A stretch of DNA of 64,000 bases. Source: Sulfurospirillum barnesii SES-3. GTDB lineage: Bacteria; Campylobacterota; Campylobacteria; Campylobacterales; Sulfurospirillaceae. Positions within the stretch are counted from its first letter, which is position 1, and every line of letters starts with the position of its first letter. The notes below the pieces were generated by a model that searched no databases, was not told the origin of the DNA, and was given only the letters and a program-made list of their open reading frames with translations. A program made the position numbers and the translations under genes. Shown here piece by piece: positions 53,452 through 62,150 of this stretch. The stretch is taken from contig NC_018002.1 of the NCBI RefSeq assembly GCF_000265295.1, forward strand, positions 2,108,001 through 2,172,000, written 5' to 3'.

Positions 53452-54351
53452 CTAAAACTTTCCTTTTTCCTTAAGCTTCTTATACCACGCATTGTGAAGA
53501 AACTTAACTTCTTCTTCTTCGACATACCCTGTAATAATACTATGCACTGCCCCTTTAATGGCAAACATAGACATATAGACATGGGTAATAAAGAGGGCGA
53601 CAACCGCAAAGCCCATCACATTATGCACAATAGCGGCAACTCTTAGAAGGTCTATTTGAGAAAGACCTGTGAGGTTATGCAACATCTCCATTTTAAAATC
53701 TAAGAAGAACATCATTGCCCCACTTAGAATCATGGTAATGCCACCAAGTATTGCCACCCAGTACCACATCTTTTGACCTGCGTTAAATTGGGTAGCATTA
53801 ATCACTTGTTTCTCTTTAGAGAGGTATCCTCCTAAAATCATAAACCATTTGACATCTTCAAGGTTAAAGAGTGCCTCTTTCAGCCACATGAGTGCCATAG
53901 GAATGACCACAATCGCAAAGGGAATGGTAAAGATACCATGAAGGTTTTTTGCCATTCGAACGAGTGTTCCTCCACCAAAGAAATCACCAAAAACGATAAT
54001 AAAGCCTGTTGGAACGAGTACCAAAAAGCTTACTGCTGCAATTTGGTGAACGGTTCGATGAAACAGGTTAAAGGCATAATGTTTTTTCTCACTGTGTGGG
54101 AAGACTTTAGGGCCTACCAGTTTATAGTGTAAGAAGAAGACACTTGGTACACCAATGAGGACAGCTAGAAATATCCATGCAAAGTATTTGCCTTGAAGCA
54201 AGGTAAAGAGTGCTCCTAATTTCAAGGTCTCTTCTTGTCCGTACCCTAGGATATTTTGTATGCGCATCTCACCCCAGATTTGGCTATCCGTAGCCATTGC
54301 CACGGATGCCAAAGCCAGAGTCGCAATGAACATATAAATGACTTTTTTCAT
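53452..54351 (-). CDS. fdhC: Formate dehydrogenase cytochrome b subunit
   Basis: 299 residues from the ATG at 54351, which has AAAGGAT; an upstream ATG overlapping the fdhB stop (54366) is also possible. A signal-like N terminus (IATLALASVAMA) precedes four main membrane helices, with haem-ligand histidines in NLFHRTVHQIAA, NLHGIFTIP, AAIVHNVMGFA and FITHVYMS. It passes electrons from the iron-sulfur subunit to menaquinone. A palindrome copy lies 13 bp past the stop. Confidence 0.9.
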   Translation of the reverse strand: MKKVIYMFIATLALASVAMATDSQIWGEMRIQNILGYGQEETLKLGALFTLLQGKYFAWIFLAVLIGVPSVFFLHYKLVGPKVFPHSEKKHYAFNLFHRTVHQIAAVSFLVLVPTGFIIVFGDFFGGGTLVRMAKNLHGIFTIPFAIVVIPMALMWLKEALFNLEDVKWFMILGGYLSKEKQVINATQFNAGQKMWYWVAILGGITMILSGAMMFFLDFKMEMLHNLTGLSQIDLLRVAAIVHNVMGFAVVALFITHVYMSMFAIKGAVHSIITGYVEEEEVKFLHNAWYKKLKEKGKF

Positions 54352-54362
54352 TGCGAATCCTT

Positions 54363-54965
54363 TCATTGGTTTTTATACGCCTTATCCCATCCATAAGGTG
54401 CATTAGCCCCTTTACCTCGTGTTGCGACACGTGCTCTAAAGACATTCGCAACCGATTGGGCATCGCCTACAAGTAAGGCTTTGGTGGAACACATGGCTGC
54501 ACACACAGGTACTTTGCCCTCTGCGATTCTATTTTGACCATAGAGATGTCGCTCTTTTTCAGAGTTAGTCTCTAAAGGACCACCTGCACACATGGTACAT
54601 TTATCCATTGCCCCTTTAGCACCAAAGGCGCCATCACGAGGAAATTGTGGTGCACCAAATGGACATGCGTACAAGCAGTATCCACAGCCTATACATGTCT
54701 CTTTATCATGAAGAACGATTCCATCTTCTCGGATATAAAAACAATCCACTGGGCATACTTGCTCACATGGAGCGTCTGTACAGTGCATACATGCAATCGA
54801 TGTACTCATTTCCTTACCAGGTATTCCTTCATTGATTGTGACAACTTTTCGTCTACTGATACCAACGGGTAGCTCATGTGCTTCCGCACATGCGACGCTA
54901 CAGCCATCACACTCGATACATCTGCTCTCATCGCAGTAAAATTTCATTCTTGCGTATTCCATCAT
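54363..54965 (-). CDS. fdhB: Formate dehydrogenase iron-sulfur subunit
   Basis: 200 residues with four ferredoxin-like cysteine groups: CIECDGCSVAC, CMHCTDAPCEQVC, CIGCGYCLYAC and, in split form, CTMC with CAAMC. These would hold four [4Fe-4S] clusters. The start is one of two adjacent ATGs (54965 or 54962). It lies 7 bp downstream of fdhA and its stop overlaps the region of the fdhC start. No membrane anchor is seen. Confidence 0.92.
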   Translation of the reverse strand: MMEYARMKFYCDESRCIECDGCSVACAEAHELPVGISRRKVVTINEGIPGKEMSTSIACMHCTDAPCEQVCPVDCFYIREDGIVLHDKETCIGCGYCLYACPFGAPQFPRDGAFGAKGAMDKCTMCAGGPLETNSEKERHLYGQNRIAEGKVPVCAAMCSTKALLVGDAQSVANVFRARVATRGKGANAPYGWDKAYKNQ

Positions 54966-54972
54966 CCACCCC

Positions 54973-57771
54973 CTACGCTTTTTCTACGCGGCATAGACCC
55001 GTTTTTGTCTCGGGAATTTGCGTCATAATATCATAGCCATAACCAACCACGGTGTTAGCCGACTCACCTGTTGCGTAAGGTTTTGTACCCGCTGGATAGT
55101 TCGCACTTAAATCTTTACCTTGGAATTTACCCATATAGTGGAATGGCATAAAGATAGTTTTTTCATCCACGGTGTAAGAGAATTTCGCTTTCACATGAAT
55201 GCGTGTTCCTTCAACGCCATACACCCACACCATTTCCCCATTACGAATACCAAGATTGAGTGCTGTATTGGGATGAATATCAATAAACATTTCAGGATTA
55301 AGCGCACTGAGGTATTTTGAAGCTCTTGTCTCTGCACCTGCTCCACTGTGGGTTACCAAACGACCTGTGGTCATGATAAGTGGGAACTCTTTGGTGTAAT
55401 CTTTTTTCGTTTGAGCAGAGATATATTTCGTATCAACCCTAAAGTGATCTTTTTTATCTGGATAGGTCGGATACGCTTTGATCATCTCAGCACTTGGCGA
55501 GTGAATAGGCTCTCTGTGAAGTGGAATTTGATCTGGGAAGTTCCACGCTTTAGCTCTTGCTTTTCCATTACCATATGGGCAAAGTCCTAATGCAAGACCT
55601 TTTTTAACAAGGATACCACTAAGATCGGTCGCAAAGTTTTTACCTGCAACGATTGCTTTCTCTTCTTCGCTAAATGTTGCACCTGCTTTTTCAAGCATGT
55701 CTAGGGTTAATGCACCATGTCCTTTAGCAATCGCTGAACCTTTTGGCGCACTGCCCTCACCTGCAAGAAGGCTGACGCCATCTTTTTCAACGCCCCAGTT
55801 CAGACGAAATCCCATACCGCCATCACTCACAGGTTTGTTGACATTGTACAAGATTGGGCTACCGCTGTGGGTTTCATTCCAACACGGCCATGGAAGTCCG
55901 TAGTATTCACCTTTCATAGGTCCCATACCCGCAACGCTGACCTCTTCAAACATATGCCAGTTTTCTTGGTGTTTTTTAAGTCGCTCAGGCGTGTGTCCAC
56001 CCATACCAATAGAGCGAATACCCCGTGCAATCTCACGTGTAGCATCTTCTGGCCACTCAAATTTACCTTTACCATCGCCTAAGGCTTTGGTGTATTCATC
56101 ATAAAATCCTAAGCGTTTAGCTAATTCAAACATAATGTCGTGGTCGGTTTTACACTCAAATTGTGGTTCAACCACTTTGCTTCTCCATTGAACATTACGT
56201 CCTGTTGCTGTCACAGAACCGCTGGTTTCAAATTGTGTTGCCACGGGGAGAATAAAAAGGTTATCTTTTCTATCGGTTAAAATAGCCGCATCATTCATAA
56301 ATGGATCGGTGATGACTAAAAGCTCTACATTATCAAGCCCTTTTTTCACCTCTTGAAGTTGTGCGGTAGAAGTAATTCCACAGCCCATCACCACAAGGGC
56401 TTTTAGGTCAGTTCCGCCATTGTAAATGGCGTCATTTTTCATAACACCCTCAGACCAACGTGCCAGTGTAAAACCATTTTTTGTCATCATTTCACTATTT
56501 TTAAAACGCCCTTTGATCCACTCATAATCTGTTTTCCAAACATTTGAAAAGTGTTTCCATGCAGGCTCACCTAAACCATAATAGCCAGGAAGTGTCTCAG
56601 ATGAACACCCCATATCAGAGGCACCTTGAACGTTATCATGACCTCTTAGAATGTTACAGCCACCGCCTTCAACACCCATATTGCCTAAAATCATCTGCAA
56701 GATTGGTCCTACACGGGTATTTCCCGTACCAATACTGTGTTGTGTCCAACCCATGGTCCACACCAAACAGCCTGGTTTTGAGGTAGCAAAAAGTTTGGTC
56801 ACTTGAATCAACTCGGTTTCACTCACGCCTGTTACCTTAGAAACCACATCAGGTGTCCATTTTTCAGCCTCTTTAAACACATCTTCGTAGCCAAATACAC
56901 GCTCTTGCAAATACTTTTTATCTTCCCAACCGTTTTTCAAAATCAGATGAATCATTCCGTAAATAAAGGCAATATCGGTACCTGAGCGTAAACGCACGTA
57001 CATGTCCGCTTTAGCAGCCGTTTTCGTAAAGCGAGGCTCAACCACAATCAACTTTGTGTTGCTACGCTCTTTGGCTTTTAAGAAGTGTTGGAAACCAACA
57101 GGATGTGCTACCGCTGGGTTGGCGCCCATAATTAAAACCGCTTTTGAGTTTTGAATGTCTCCTAGTTGGTTGGTCATCGCACCATAACCAAAGGTATTGG
57201 CAACACCCGTTACGGTTGAGCTATGGCAAAGTCGTGCTTGATGATCGATGTTATTGGTACCGTAAAATGCGGCAAATTTACGTAAATAATACGCTTGCTC
57301 ATTGCTCATCTTCGCTGAGCCTAAAAACATTGCCGCATCAGGACCGTGTTTTTCACGAAGGGCTTTTAATTGTGCACCAATTTTTGTATAAGCATCTTCC
57401 CACGAGATACGTTTCCATTGACCGCCCACTTTTTCCATCGGGTATTTTAAGCGTACATCGGAGCGAATCATATCGATCATGCCCGCACCCTTACAGCAAT
57501 GTCCCCCTAAACTTAATGGATGATCTTGTGCCACTTCTTGACGAACCCAAACGCCATTGTGTACTTCTGCTAAAACACCACAACCAACCGAACAGACGTT
57601 ACAGATGGTTTTGACCATTTTTGAACCTGGGTAAGGGTTTTTAACCTCTTCCTCGGTTGCGGCTCTCGTTACTTTTTCACTGGCAAATCCAGAAGTTGCT
57701 CCAAAAGCACCCGCAATGGCTGCCATTTTAAGAAAACTTCTTCGCCCTACTTTTGCATTTAATTCACTCAT
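54973..57771 (-). CDS. fdhA: Formate dehydrogenase catalytic subunit, cysteine form
   Basis: 932 residues from the ATG at 57771 with AAGGAG. A twin-arginine signal (GRRSFLKMAAIAGAF) directs it to the periplasm. A [4Fe-4S] site CNVCSVGC with a later CC, and the molybdopterin domains (IMGANPAVAHPVGFQ, MGWTQHSIG, ILRGHDNVQGASDMG) are present. The metal ligand lies in HQARLCHSS and is encoded by TGC (57226-57228), so this is a cysteine enzyme, not a selenoenzyme, although selC and selD are present nearby. The neighbourhood of tungstate uptake genes suggests W or Mo. Confidence 0.94.
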   Translation of the reverse strand: MSELNAKVGRRSFLKMAAIAGAFGATSGFASEKVTRAATEEEVKNPYPGSKMVKTICNVCSVGCGVLAEVHNGVWVRQEVAQDHPLSLGGHCCKGAGMIDMIRSDVRLKYPMEKVGGQWKRISWEDAYTKIGAQLKALREKHGPDAAMFLGSAKMSNEQAYYLRKFAAFYGTNNIDHQARLCHSSTVTGVANTFGYGAMTNQLGDIQNSKAVLIMGANPAVAHPVGFQHFLKAKERSNTKLIVVEPRFTKTAAKADMYVRLRSGTDIAFIYGMIHLILKNGWEDKKYLQERVFGYEDVFKEAEKWTPDVVSKVTGVSETELIQVTKLFATSKPGCLVWTMGWTQHSIGTGNTRVGPILQMILGNMGVEGGGCNILRGHDNVQGASDMGCSSETLPGYYGLGEPAWKHFSNVWKTDYEWIKGRFKNSEMMTKNGFTLARWSEGVMKNDAIYNGGTDLKALVVMGCGITSTAQLQEVKKGLDNVELLVITDPFMNDAAILTDRKDNLFILPVATQFETSGSVTATGRNVQWRSKVVEPQFECKTDHDIMFELAKRLGFYDEYTKALGDGKGKFEWPEDATREIARGIRSIGMGGHTPERLKKHQENWHMFEEVSVAGMGPMKGEYYGLPWPCWNETHSGSPILYNVNKPVSDGGMGFRLNWGVEKDGVSLLAGEGSAPKGSAIAKGHGALTLDMLEKAGATFSEEEKAIVAGKNFATDLSGILVKKGLALGLCPYGNGKARAKAWNFPDQIPLHREPIHSPSAEMIKAYPTYPDKKDHFRVDTKYISAQTKKDYTKEFPLIMTTGRLVTHSGAGAETRASKYLSALNPEMFIDIHPNTALNLGIRNGEMVWVYGVEGTRIHVKAKFSYTVDEKTIFMPFHYMGKFQGKDLSANYPAGTKPYATGESANTVVGYGYDIMTQIPETKTGLCRVEKA

Positions 57772-57785
57772 CGATCTCTCCTTTC

Positions 57786-57983
57786 TCACAGAGCAGACTT
57801 ATAATAGTCTTCCCATGCCTGAGTTTTTTTGTAGGTAATCTCTTTCTTTTTCGATTTACCTACGACAACACCACCTGAAGCACTAGGCATTTTCTCAGCA
57901 CTCAGCAACGGTGAAACACCTATGGCTACGCCAGCTGAGCCTAACACAGCGGTTTTAAGAAAACTGCGGCGCATCTTTGTCAT
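57786..57983 (-). CDS. Formate dehydrogenase-associated small TAT-signal protein
   Basis: 65 residues beginning MTKMRRSFLKTAVLGSAGVAIG, a twin-arginine signal, then a short hydrophilic tail with KKKEITYKKTQAWEDYYK. It matches the small 'formate dehydrogenase region TAT target' proteins usually encoded just before fdhA. AAGGAGG precedes the ATG. Function unknown; a chaperone-like or assembly role has been assumed. First gene of the fdh operon. Confidence 0.85.
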   Translation of the reverse strand: MTKMRRSFLKTAVLGSAGVAIGVSPLLSAEKMPSASGGVVVGKSKKKEITYKKTQAWEDYYKSAL

Positions 57984-58418
57984 ACACCCCTCCTTGAAGG
58001 TTTTATGTTTACATGTAACCTACATGTAAAACCAATTAACACAAAAATGGTCTTAATTACTTTACCAGTAAAATTAAAATTTTTTGTGCACCAAGAATGA
58101 TGTTAATGATAAAATAAACACGGAAGTATAAAAATGAAAGTATAGTCTAGTAGTGATACTATAGCCTTTCACGATACCTATGTGAGCTTACACCGTAAGC
58201 CTATACCATGAACAACATATAACGTAAATATACCATCAGTAAATAATTATTTACCGATATGTGAAAATGTAACACAAGGCGTGTGATAGTAAACTATAAA
58301 AAAAAAGATACTTTAAAATATTAATATTTTCTTAAATATGCAAATTAAGCATAATATGTTAGTTCTTTTTATTGGTTCTCTTTGGTTACAATAACGCTTT
58401 TACATGTAAAGGAGAAGC
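57984..58418. promoter_or_regulatory. 435-bp divergent intergenic region upstream of fdh operon
   Basis: No gene. Near the fdh side are a TTACATGTAA copy (58009-58018) and, one base later, the variant CTACATGTAA. The middle (about 58140-58215) has several short dyads: TATAGT with ACTATA, TCAC with GTGA, and the hairpin GCTTAC-ACC-GTAAGC (58186-58200). Next come ATATAACG (58217-58224; CGTTATAT on the fdh strand) and a near-perfect 24-bp palindrome (58235-58258). The remainder is AT-rich, ending with a palindrome copy before the methyltransferase. A long, structured leader for fdh is likely. Confidence 0.5.
58235..58258. promoter_or_regulatory. 24-bp near-perfect palindrome upstream of fdh operon
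   Basis: ATCAGTAAATAA is followed directly by TTATTTACCGAT; one base pair in twelve mismatches, and the central 16 bp are perfect. Its ends (ATC...GAT) and AT-rich inner arms resemble ModE operators, and two ModE-type regulators are encoded in the window. Confidence 0.5.
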
Positions 58419-59183
58419 ATGCAACCTAAAAAACAGTTTTGGGACACACTTGCAAAGCGTTACCCACACTTTAATACCCCCTCAATGAGTAAAGATGTTC
58501 AGGAGATTTTGGCATGGACGAAGGAGCAAGGCATAGCGTATGCACCACAGAGCACACTTTTAGACATTGGCTCTGGAACAGGTACGTTTAGTATTCCTTT
58601 AGCGCTTTTACATGTAAAGGTTACCGCCATTGACCCCTCTTCTAATATGCTGGCTATTTTAGAAGAAGATGCTCGAAACGAAGGGGTTATAGAACGGATA
58701 AAAACCCATCAAAGCGATTGGGACACTTTTGACGTACCCACACCACCCTATGACATCGTTTTAGCCTCCATGACCCCTGCCATTCATGACATTTTTACCA
58801 TTGATAAAATGATAGATGCCTCATCCAAACAGGGTGTTTTTGTTTCGTGGGGGTCTTATCGCATCAACCCTTTTGTCGATGCACTCCTTGAGGCACATGC
58901 TCCAGAAGAACGCTTTTCCCAAACAGGAAGCATTAAAGCGCAAGATGTTATGGCTCGTCTGGATGCTAAGAACTGTAGCTATGTTAGCAAATGCTTTGAG
59001 ACCCAATGGAGCGATACCTATACGTTTGAAGAGGCTAAAGAGTATGCCAAAGAGCAGTTGGAGCGTAGAAGCATTGTGCCTGATTTTTCGATCATAGAAA
59101 CACTTTTACACCAATGCTCTGCTTCAGAGCCGATTGAAATTCATACAAAAGCTGAAAAAGTTATATTAGTATGGAAACATTAA
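58419..59183 (+). CDS. Class I SAM-dependent methyltransferase
   Basis: 254 residues. SAM-binding motif I LLDIGSGTGTFSIPLA, the acidic loop AIDPSSNML, motif II-like YDIVLASMTPAIHD, and a later FVSWGSYR block. Substrate unknown. A palindrome copy overlaps the spacer to its AAAGGAG ribosome site (58400), and another (58608) writes LHVK between motif I and the acidic strand. It is divergent from the fdh operon and may be its functional neighbour, but this is only positional. Confidence 0.85.
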   Translation: MQPKKQFWDTLAKRYPHFNTPSMSKDVQEILAWTKEQGIAYAPQSTLLDIGSGTGTFSIPLALLHVKVTAIDPSSNMLAILEEDARNEGVIERIKTHQSDWDTFDVPTPPYDIVLASMTPAIHDIFTIDKMIDASSKQGVFVSWGSYRINPFVDALLEAHAPEERFSQTGSIKAQDVMARLDAKNCSYVSKCFETQWSDTYTFEEAKEYAKEQLERRSIVPDFSIIETLLHQCSASEPIEIHTKAEKVILVWKH

Positions 59184-59211
59184 ATTATAAAGCCTTTTCT
59201 TAATCTTTGTG

Positions 59212-59254
59212 AAGCTATAATAATACAAGATTTTCATTAGTATTATTATAGCTT
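59212..59254. promoter_or_regulatory. Perfect 15-bp dyad upstream of metal-chelate ABC operon
   Basis: AAGCTATAATAATAC and its exact complement GTATTATTATAGCTT are separated by 13 bases. The stem is AT-rich and no T-run follows, so it is more likely an operator than a terminator. Each arm contains TATAAT or its complement. It lies 35 bp before the first gene of the operon. Confidence 0.55.
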
Positions 59255-59288
59255 ATGGAAATATTCATTCCATCTCAAAAGGGCTTCC

Positions 59289-60323
59289 ATGAAAAAAATC
59301 CTTTCTCTCTTACTCCTCTTTGCAACAATGCTTTTTTCCCAAACCTATACCGATATGCTAGGGCGCAAGGTGAGCCTTGAAAAAAGTGATAAAATTGTTT
59401 GCATCGGGCCTGGTGCACTTCGTCTTGCTGTCTATTTAGGACTTGAAAATCGCCTTGTAGGCATTGAAAAAACAGAAAATGACCCCTCAGCGCTCTCACC
59501 CTACCGTACTTTTTTAGGCAAAGAAAAAATTTCAAAACTGCCCATCATTGGCACGGGTGGTCCTGGAAAAATGCCCGATTTAGAAGCCTTGCTTGTTGCC
59601 AAACCTGATTTTATTATCGCTTCGTTTGTCGATAAAAATCAACTAGAACTTATTGCTTCTAAAACCAACATTCCCCTGATTGCCATCAGTTATGGCGCTT
59701 CGTACGGTGGCACCAGTAAAAAAAATCTGGACGACATTAAAAACTCCTTGTTGCTTCTAGGAGACATCACCCATACCAGCCAAAGAGCACACGCCTTAGT
59801 GGCGTTTATTAAGGCGCAAGAAGAAGCCCTGGGTGCGATTTCATTACCCTCTCAAAAACTCTATGTAGGGGGCATTGGGTATAAAGGGGTGCAAGGGCTT
59901 ACAAGCACGGAAGCCACCTACCCTCCTTTTGAACTCTTAGGACTTAAGAACAGTGTTTTTGAGGGCACAACGACGCAAGGACACCAATTTATTGAGTTAG
60001 AAGCCCTTATGAAAAACGATCCCGATATTATTTTTATTGATTTATTTGGCAAACAAAAAGTCGAGCAAGACTATCTCACACAAAAAGCACTCTACGACAC
60101 ACTAAAAGCTTACAAAACAGGCAATGTCAAAGAGATTTTAGGTTTTAATTTTTACAGTACCAATGTGGAAAACCTGCTTGTCATCGCATGGCAAATTGCT
60201 GCACATTTAGGTGCACCCGTGGATGTCAATGAAAAAGCCCATGCTATTTTTAATGCCTTTTATACCGAGCCAAAAGGAAGCGTTCTTCTTGAATCCTTGC
60301 CCTATGGATTTGCTAAAAAATGA
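59289..60323 (+). CDS. FecB/BtuF-type ABC substrate-binding protein
   Basis: 344 residues with signal peptide MKKILSLLLLFATMLFS, then VCIGPGALRLAVYLGLENRLVGIEK, PDLEALLVAKPDFIIASF and a long rigid linker helix (LLLLGDITHTSQRAHALVAFI), as in class III binding proteins. These serve iron-siderophore, cobalamin or, in the MolBCA system, molybdate/tungstate import. The adjoining FmdE gene, ModE gene and formate dehydrogenase favour a Mo/W-related substrate; this is inference. AAGGGC is a weak ribosome site. Confidence 0.82.
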   Translation: MKKILSLLLLFATMLFSQTYTDMLGRKVSLEKSDKIVCIGPGALRLAVYLGLENRLVGIEKTENDPSALSPYRTFLGKEKISKLPIIGTGGPGKMPDLEALLVAKPDFIIASFVDKNQLELIASKTNIPLIAISYGASYGGTSKKNLDDIKNSLLLLGDITHTSQRAHALVAFIKAQEEALGAISLPSQKLYVGGIGYKGVQGLTSTEATYPPFELLGLKNSVFEGTTTQGHQFIELEALMKNDPDIIFIDLFGKQKVEQDYLTQKALYDTLKAYKTGNVKEILGFNFYSTNVENLLVIAWQIAAHLGAPVDVNEKAHAIFNAFYTEPKGSVLLESLPYGFAKK

Positions 60324-61360
60324 GTCTTCAAAGCGTGTATCGTAAGCGTTTTTTAAAACGCTTTTTCATCTCCTTTGGCTTTGTAGGCTTGATTGTTTTA
60401 CTGCTATGGGTAGCGCTTATTAGTGGCTCTAGCGGTGTTGTGTGGAGTGATAGTGTAAAGCTTTTAGAGCTTAGCAAAGAGCCTGATTCGTTTCGTATGA
60501 TTATTGAATCTATTCGTTTGCCTCGTGCCTTAGCTGCGCTTTTAGTGGGGATGCTTTTAGGACTCTCAGGTGTTGCCATGCAAGGTGTTTTGCACAATCC
60601 TTTGGCATCTCCCTTCACACTGGGCATCTCTCAAGCGGCAGGATTTGGTGCGGCATTTGCCATTATTGTTTTAGAAAGTAGTACCTTTTCAAATCCATTT
60701 ATCTCAAAATTTAGCATTGCCTTGTGTGCCTTTCTTGCCAGCATGCTCTGTACTGCTTTAATTGTTTGGATTGGTAAAAAAGTACACATGCGCCCAACCA
60801 GTATTATTTTAGCAGGCGTGGGGCTGGGTTCCTTGTTTCATTCAGGTACCATGTTTTTACAATACTTCACGACTGAAATCAATGCCGCAGCAGCCTTGTT
60901 TTGGACTTTTGGTGATTTAAGCAAAGCCAATCATGAAAATTTACTCTTTCTCACGCTTGTGTTTATTCCTGCGTTGCTTCTGTTATGGATAGGGCATTGG
61001 AAGTTTGATGCGCTTTGTTTTGGTGATGAGAGTGCTTTTAACAAAGGGGTTCATGTCCAACGCTTTCGCAGTGTGGTCTTTTTAGTCTCAGCGCTTTGCA
61101 CCGCCATTGCGGTTGCCTTTTTTGGCATTATTGGTTTTATTGGACTCATTGCCCCTCATCTTATTCGCCTTTTGCTTGGAGGCGCACACAGTATGCTGAT
61201 TCCTCTTTCTGCCTTGTGCGGGGGCGCTTTGCTCTTAGGTGCGGATTTGCTCGCTCGTATGATGCTCTATCCCTCCGTGCTTCCTGTGGGTATTTTGACC
61301 TCCTTTATTGGTGCCCCCATGCTTTTGTACCTTCTTGCCACACAAGGAAAATTACGATGA
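60320..61360 (+). CDS. FecCD/BtuC-type ABC transporter permease
   Basis: 346 residues, about ten membrane helices, with RLPRALAALLVGMLLGLSGVAMQ, NPLASPFTLGISQAAGFGAA and GFIGLIAPHLIRLLLG, hallmarks of BtuC/FecCD permeases. It overlaps the binding-protein gene by 4 bp and the ATPase gene by 4 bp (ATGA). Confidence 0.92.
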   Translation: MSLQSVYRKRFLKRFFISFGFVGLIVLLLWVALISGSSGVVWSDSVKLLELSKEPDSFRMIIESIRLPRALAALLVGMLLGLSGVAMQGVLHNPLASPFTLGISQAAGFGAAFAIIVLESSTFSNPFISKFSIALCAFLASMLCTALIVWIGKKVHMRPTSIILAGVGLGSLFHSGTMFLQYFTTEINAAAALFWTFGDLSKANHENLLFLTLVFIPALLLLWIGHWKFDALCFGDESAFNKGVHVQRFRSVVFLVSALCTAIAVAFFGIIGFIGLIAPHLIRLLLGGAHSMLIPLSALCGGALLLGADLLARMMLYPSVLPVGILTSFIGAPMLLYLLATQGKLR

Positions 61361-62139
61361 GACTTCGTATCGAAAATCTCTGCTGTAGTATAGGGAAAAA
61401 ATGCCTGCTTGAGGCGATTAACACCGATGTACACAGTGGTGAAATTATGGGAATTATTGGGCCAAACGGTGCAGGGAAGAGTACCCTTTTAAAACACATT
61501 GCAGGAATTTTACCCTGTAAAACTATTTTCTTAGATGAAAAAGAGTTAAGCACGCTGAGTGTACGTGAGAGAGCCAAAGAGATTGCCTATCTCTCCCAAT
61601 TTGCCACGACGCCTTCCATGAGCGTTTTAGAAGTGTTAGAGCTTGGGCGAAGAGCGTACAGTGGCATGCTGCTCACGCACAAAGACAAAGCCTTGATGGA
61701 TGAGAGCATTCACCATTTCAATCTCGCACCTTTACTCGAGCGCAACATTGCAACCCTAAGTGGCGGAGAGAGGCAAAAGGTACTGATTGCAGGAGCGCTG
61801 TTACAAGAGCCAAAGGTGCTTTTGCTGGATGAGCCCATCTCGCATCTTGACCCTAAAAATCAGCTAGAGATGCTTCTTGCCATGCGTCATGTCACGCAAC
61901 ATAAAGCGTTAATCACGCTCATTGTTTTACACGATATGCAACATGCGATTCACTACACCCATCGGCTTTTAATGCTTAAAAAGGGACGCATTATCCACGA
62001 TACCCCAACCAAAGAGGTAGAAGCTTCGATGTTACAAACGCTTTTTGATGTTCAAACCTCTTTACATGTAAACAATGGACACACCTTTGTTTACTATGAA
62101 CATCATCATGATGAAACACACCTCAAACACCATCACTAA
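61357..62139 (+). CDS. FepC/BtuD-type ABC transporter ATPase
   Basis: 260 residues from the ATG at 61357, which overlaps the permease stop. Walker A GPNGAGKST, Q-loop YLSQ, signature LSGGERQ, Walker B LLLDEPISHLD and switch His in VLHDM. The C terminus is His-rich (YYEHHHDETHLKHHH), which may bind metal. A palindrome copy (62062) writes SLHVNNG near the end. It completes the three-gene importer. Confidence 0.92.
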   Translation: MRLRIENLCCSIGKKCLLEAINTDVHSGEIMGIIGPNGAGKSTLLKHIAGILPCKTIFLDEKELSTLSVRERAKEIAYLSQFATTPSMSVLEVLELGRRAYSGMLLTHKDKALMDESIHHFNLAPLLERNIATLSGGERQKVLIAGALLQEPKVLLLDEPISHLDPKNQLEMLLAMRHVTQHKALITLIVLHDMQHAIHYTHRLLMLKKGRIIHDTPTKEVEASMLQTLFDVQTSLHVNNGHTFVYYEHHHDETHLKHHH

Positions 62140-62150
62140 AAGGAAAACTC

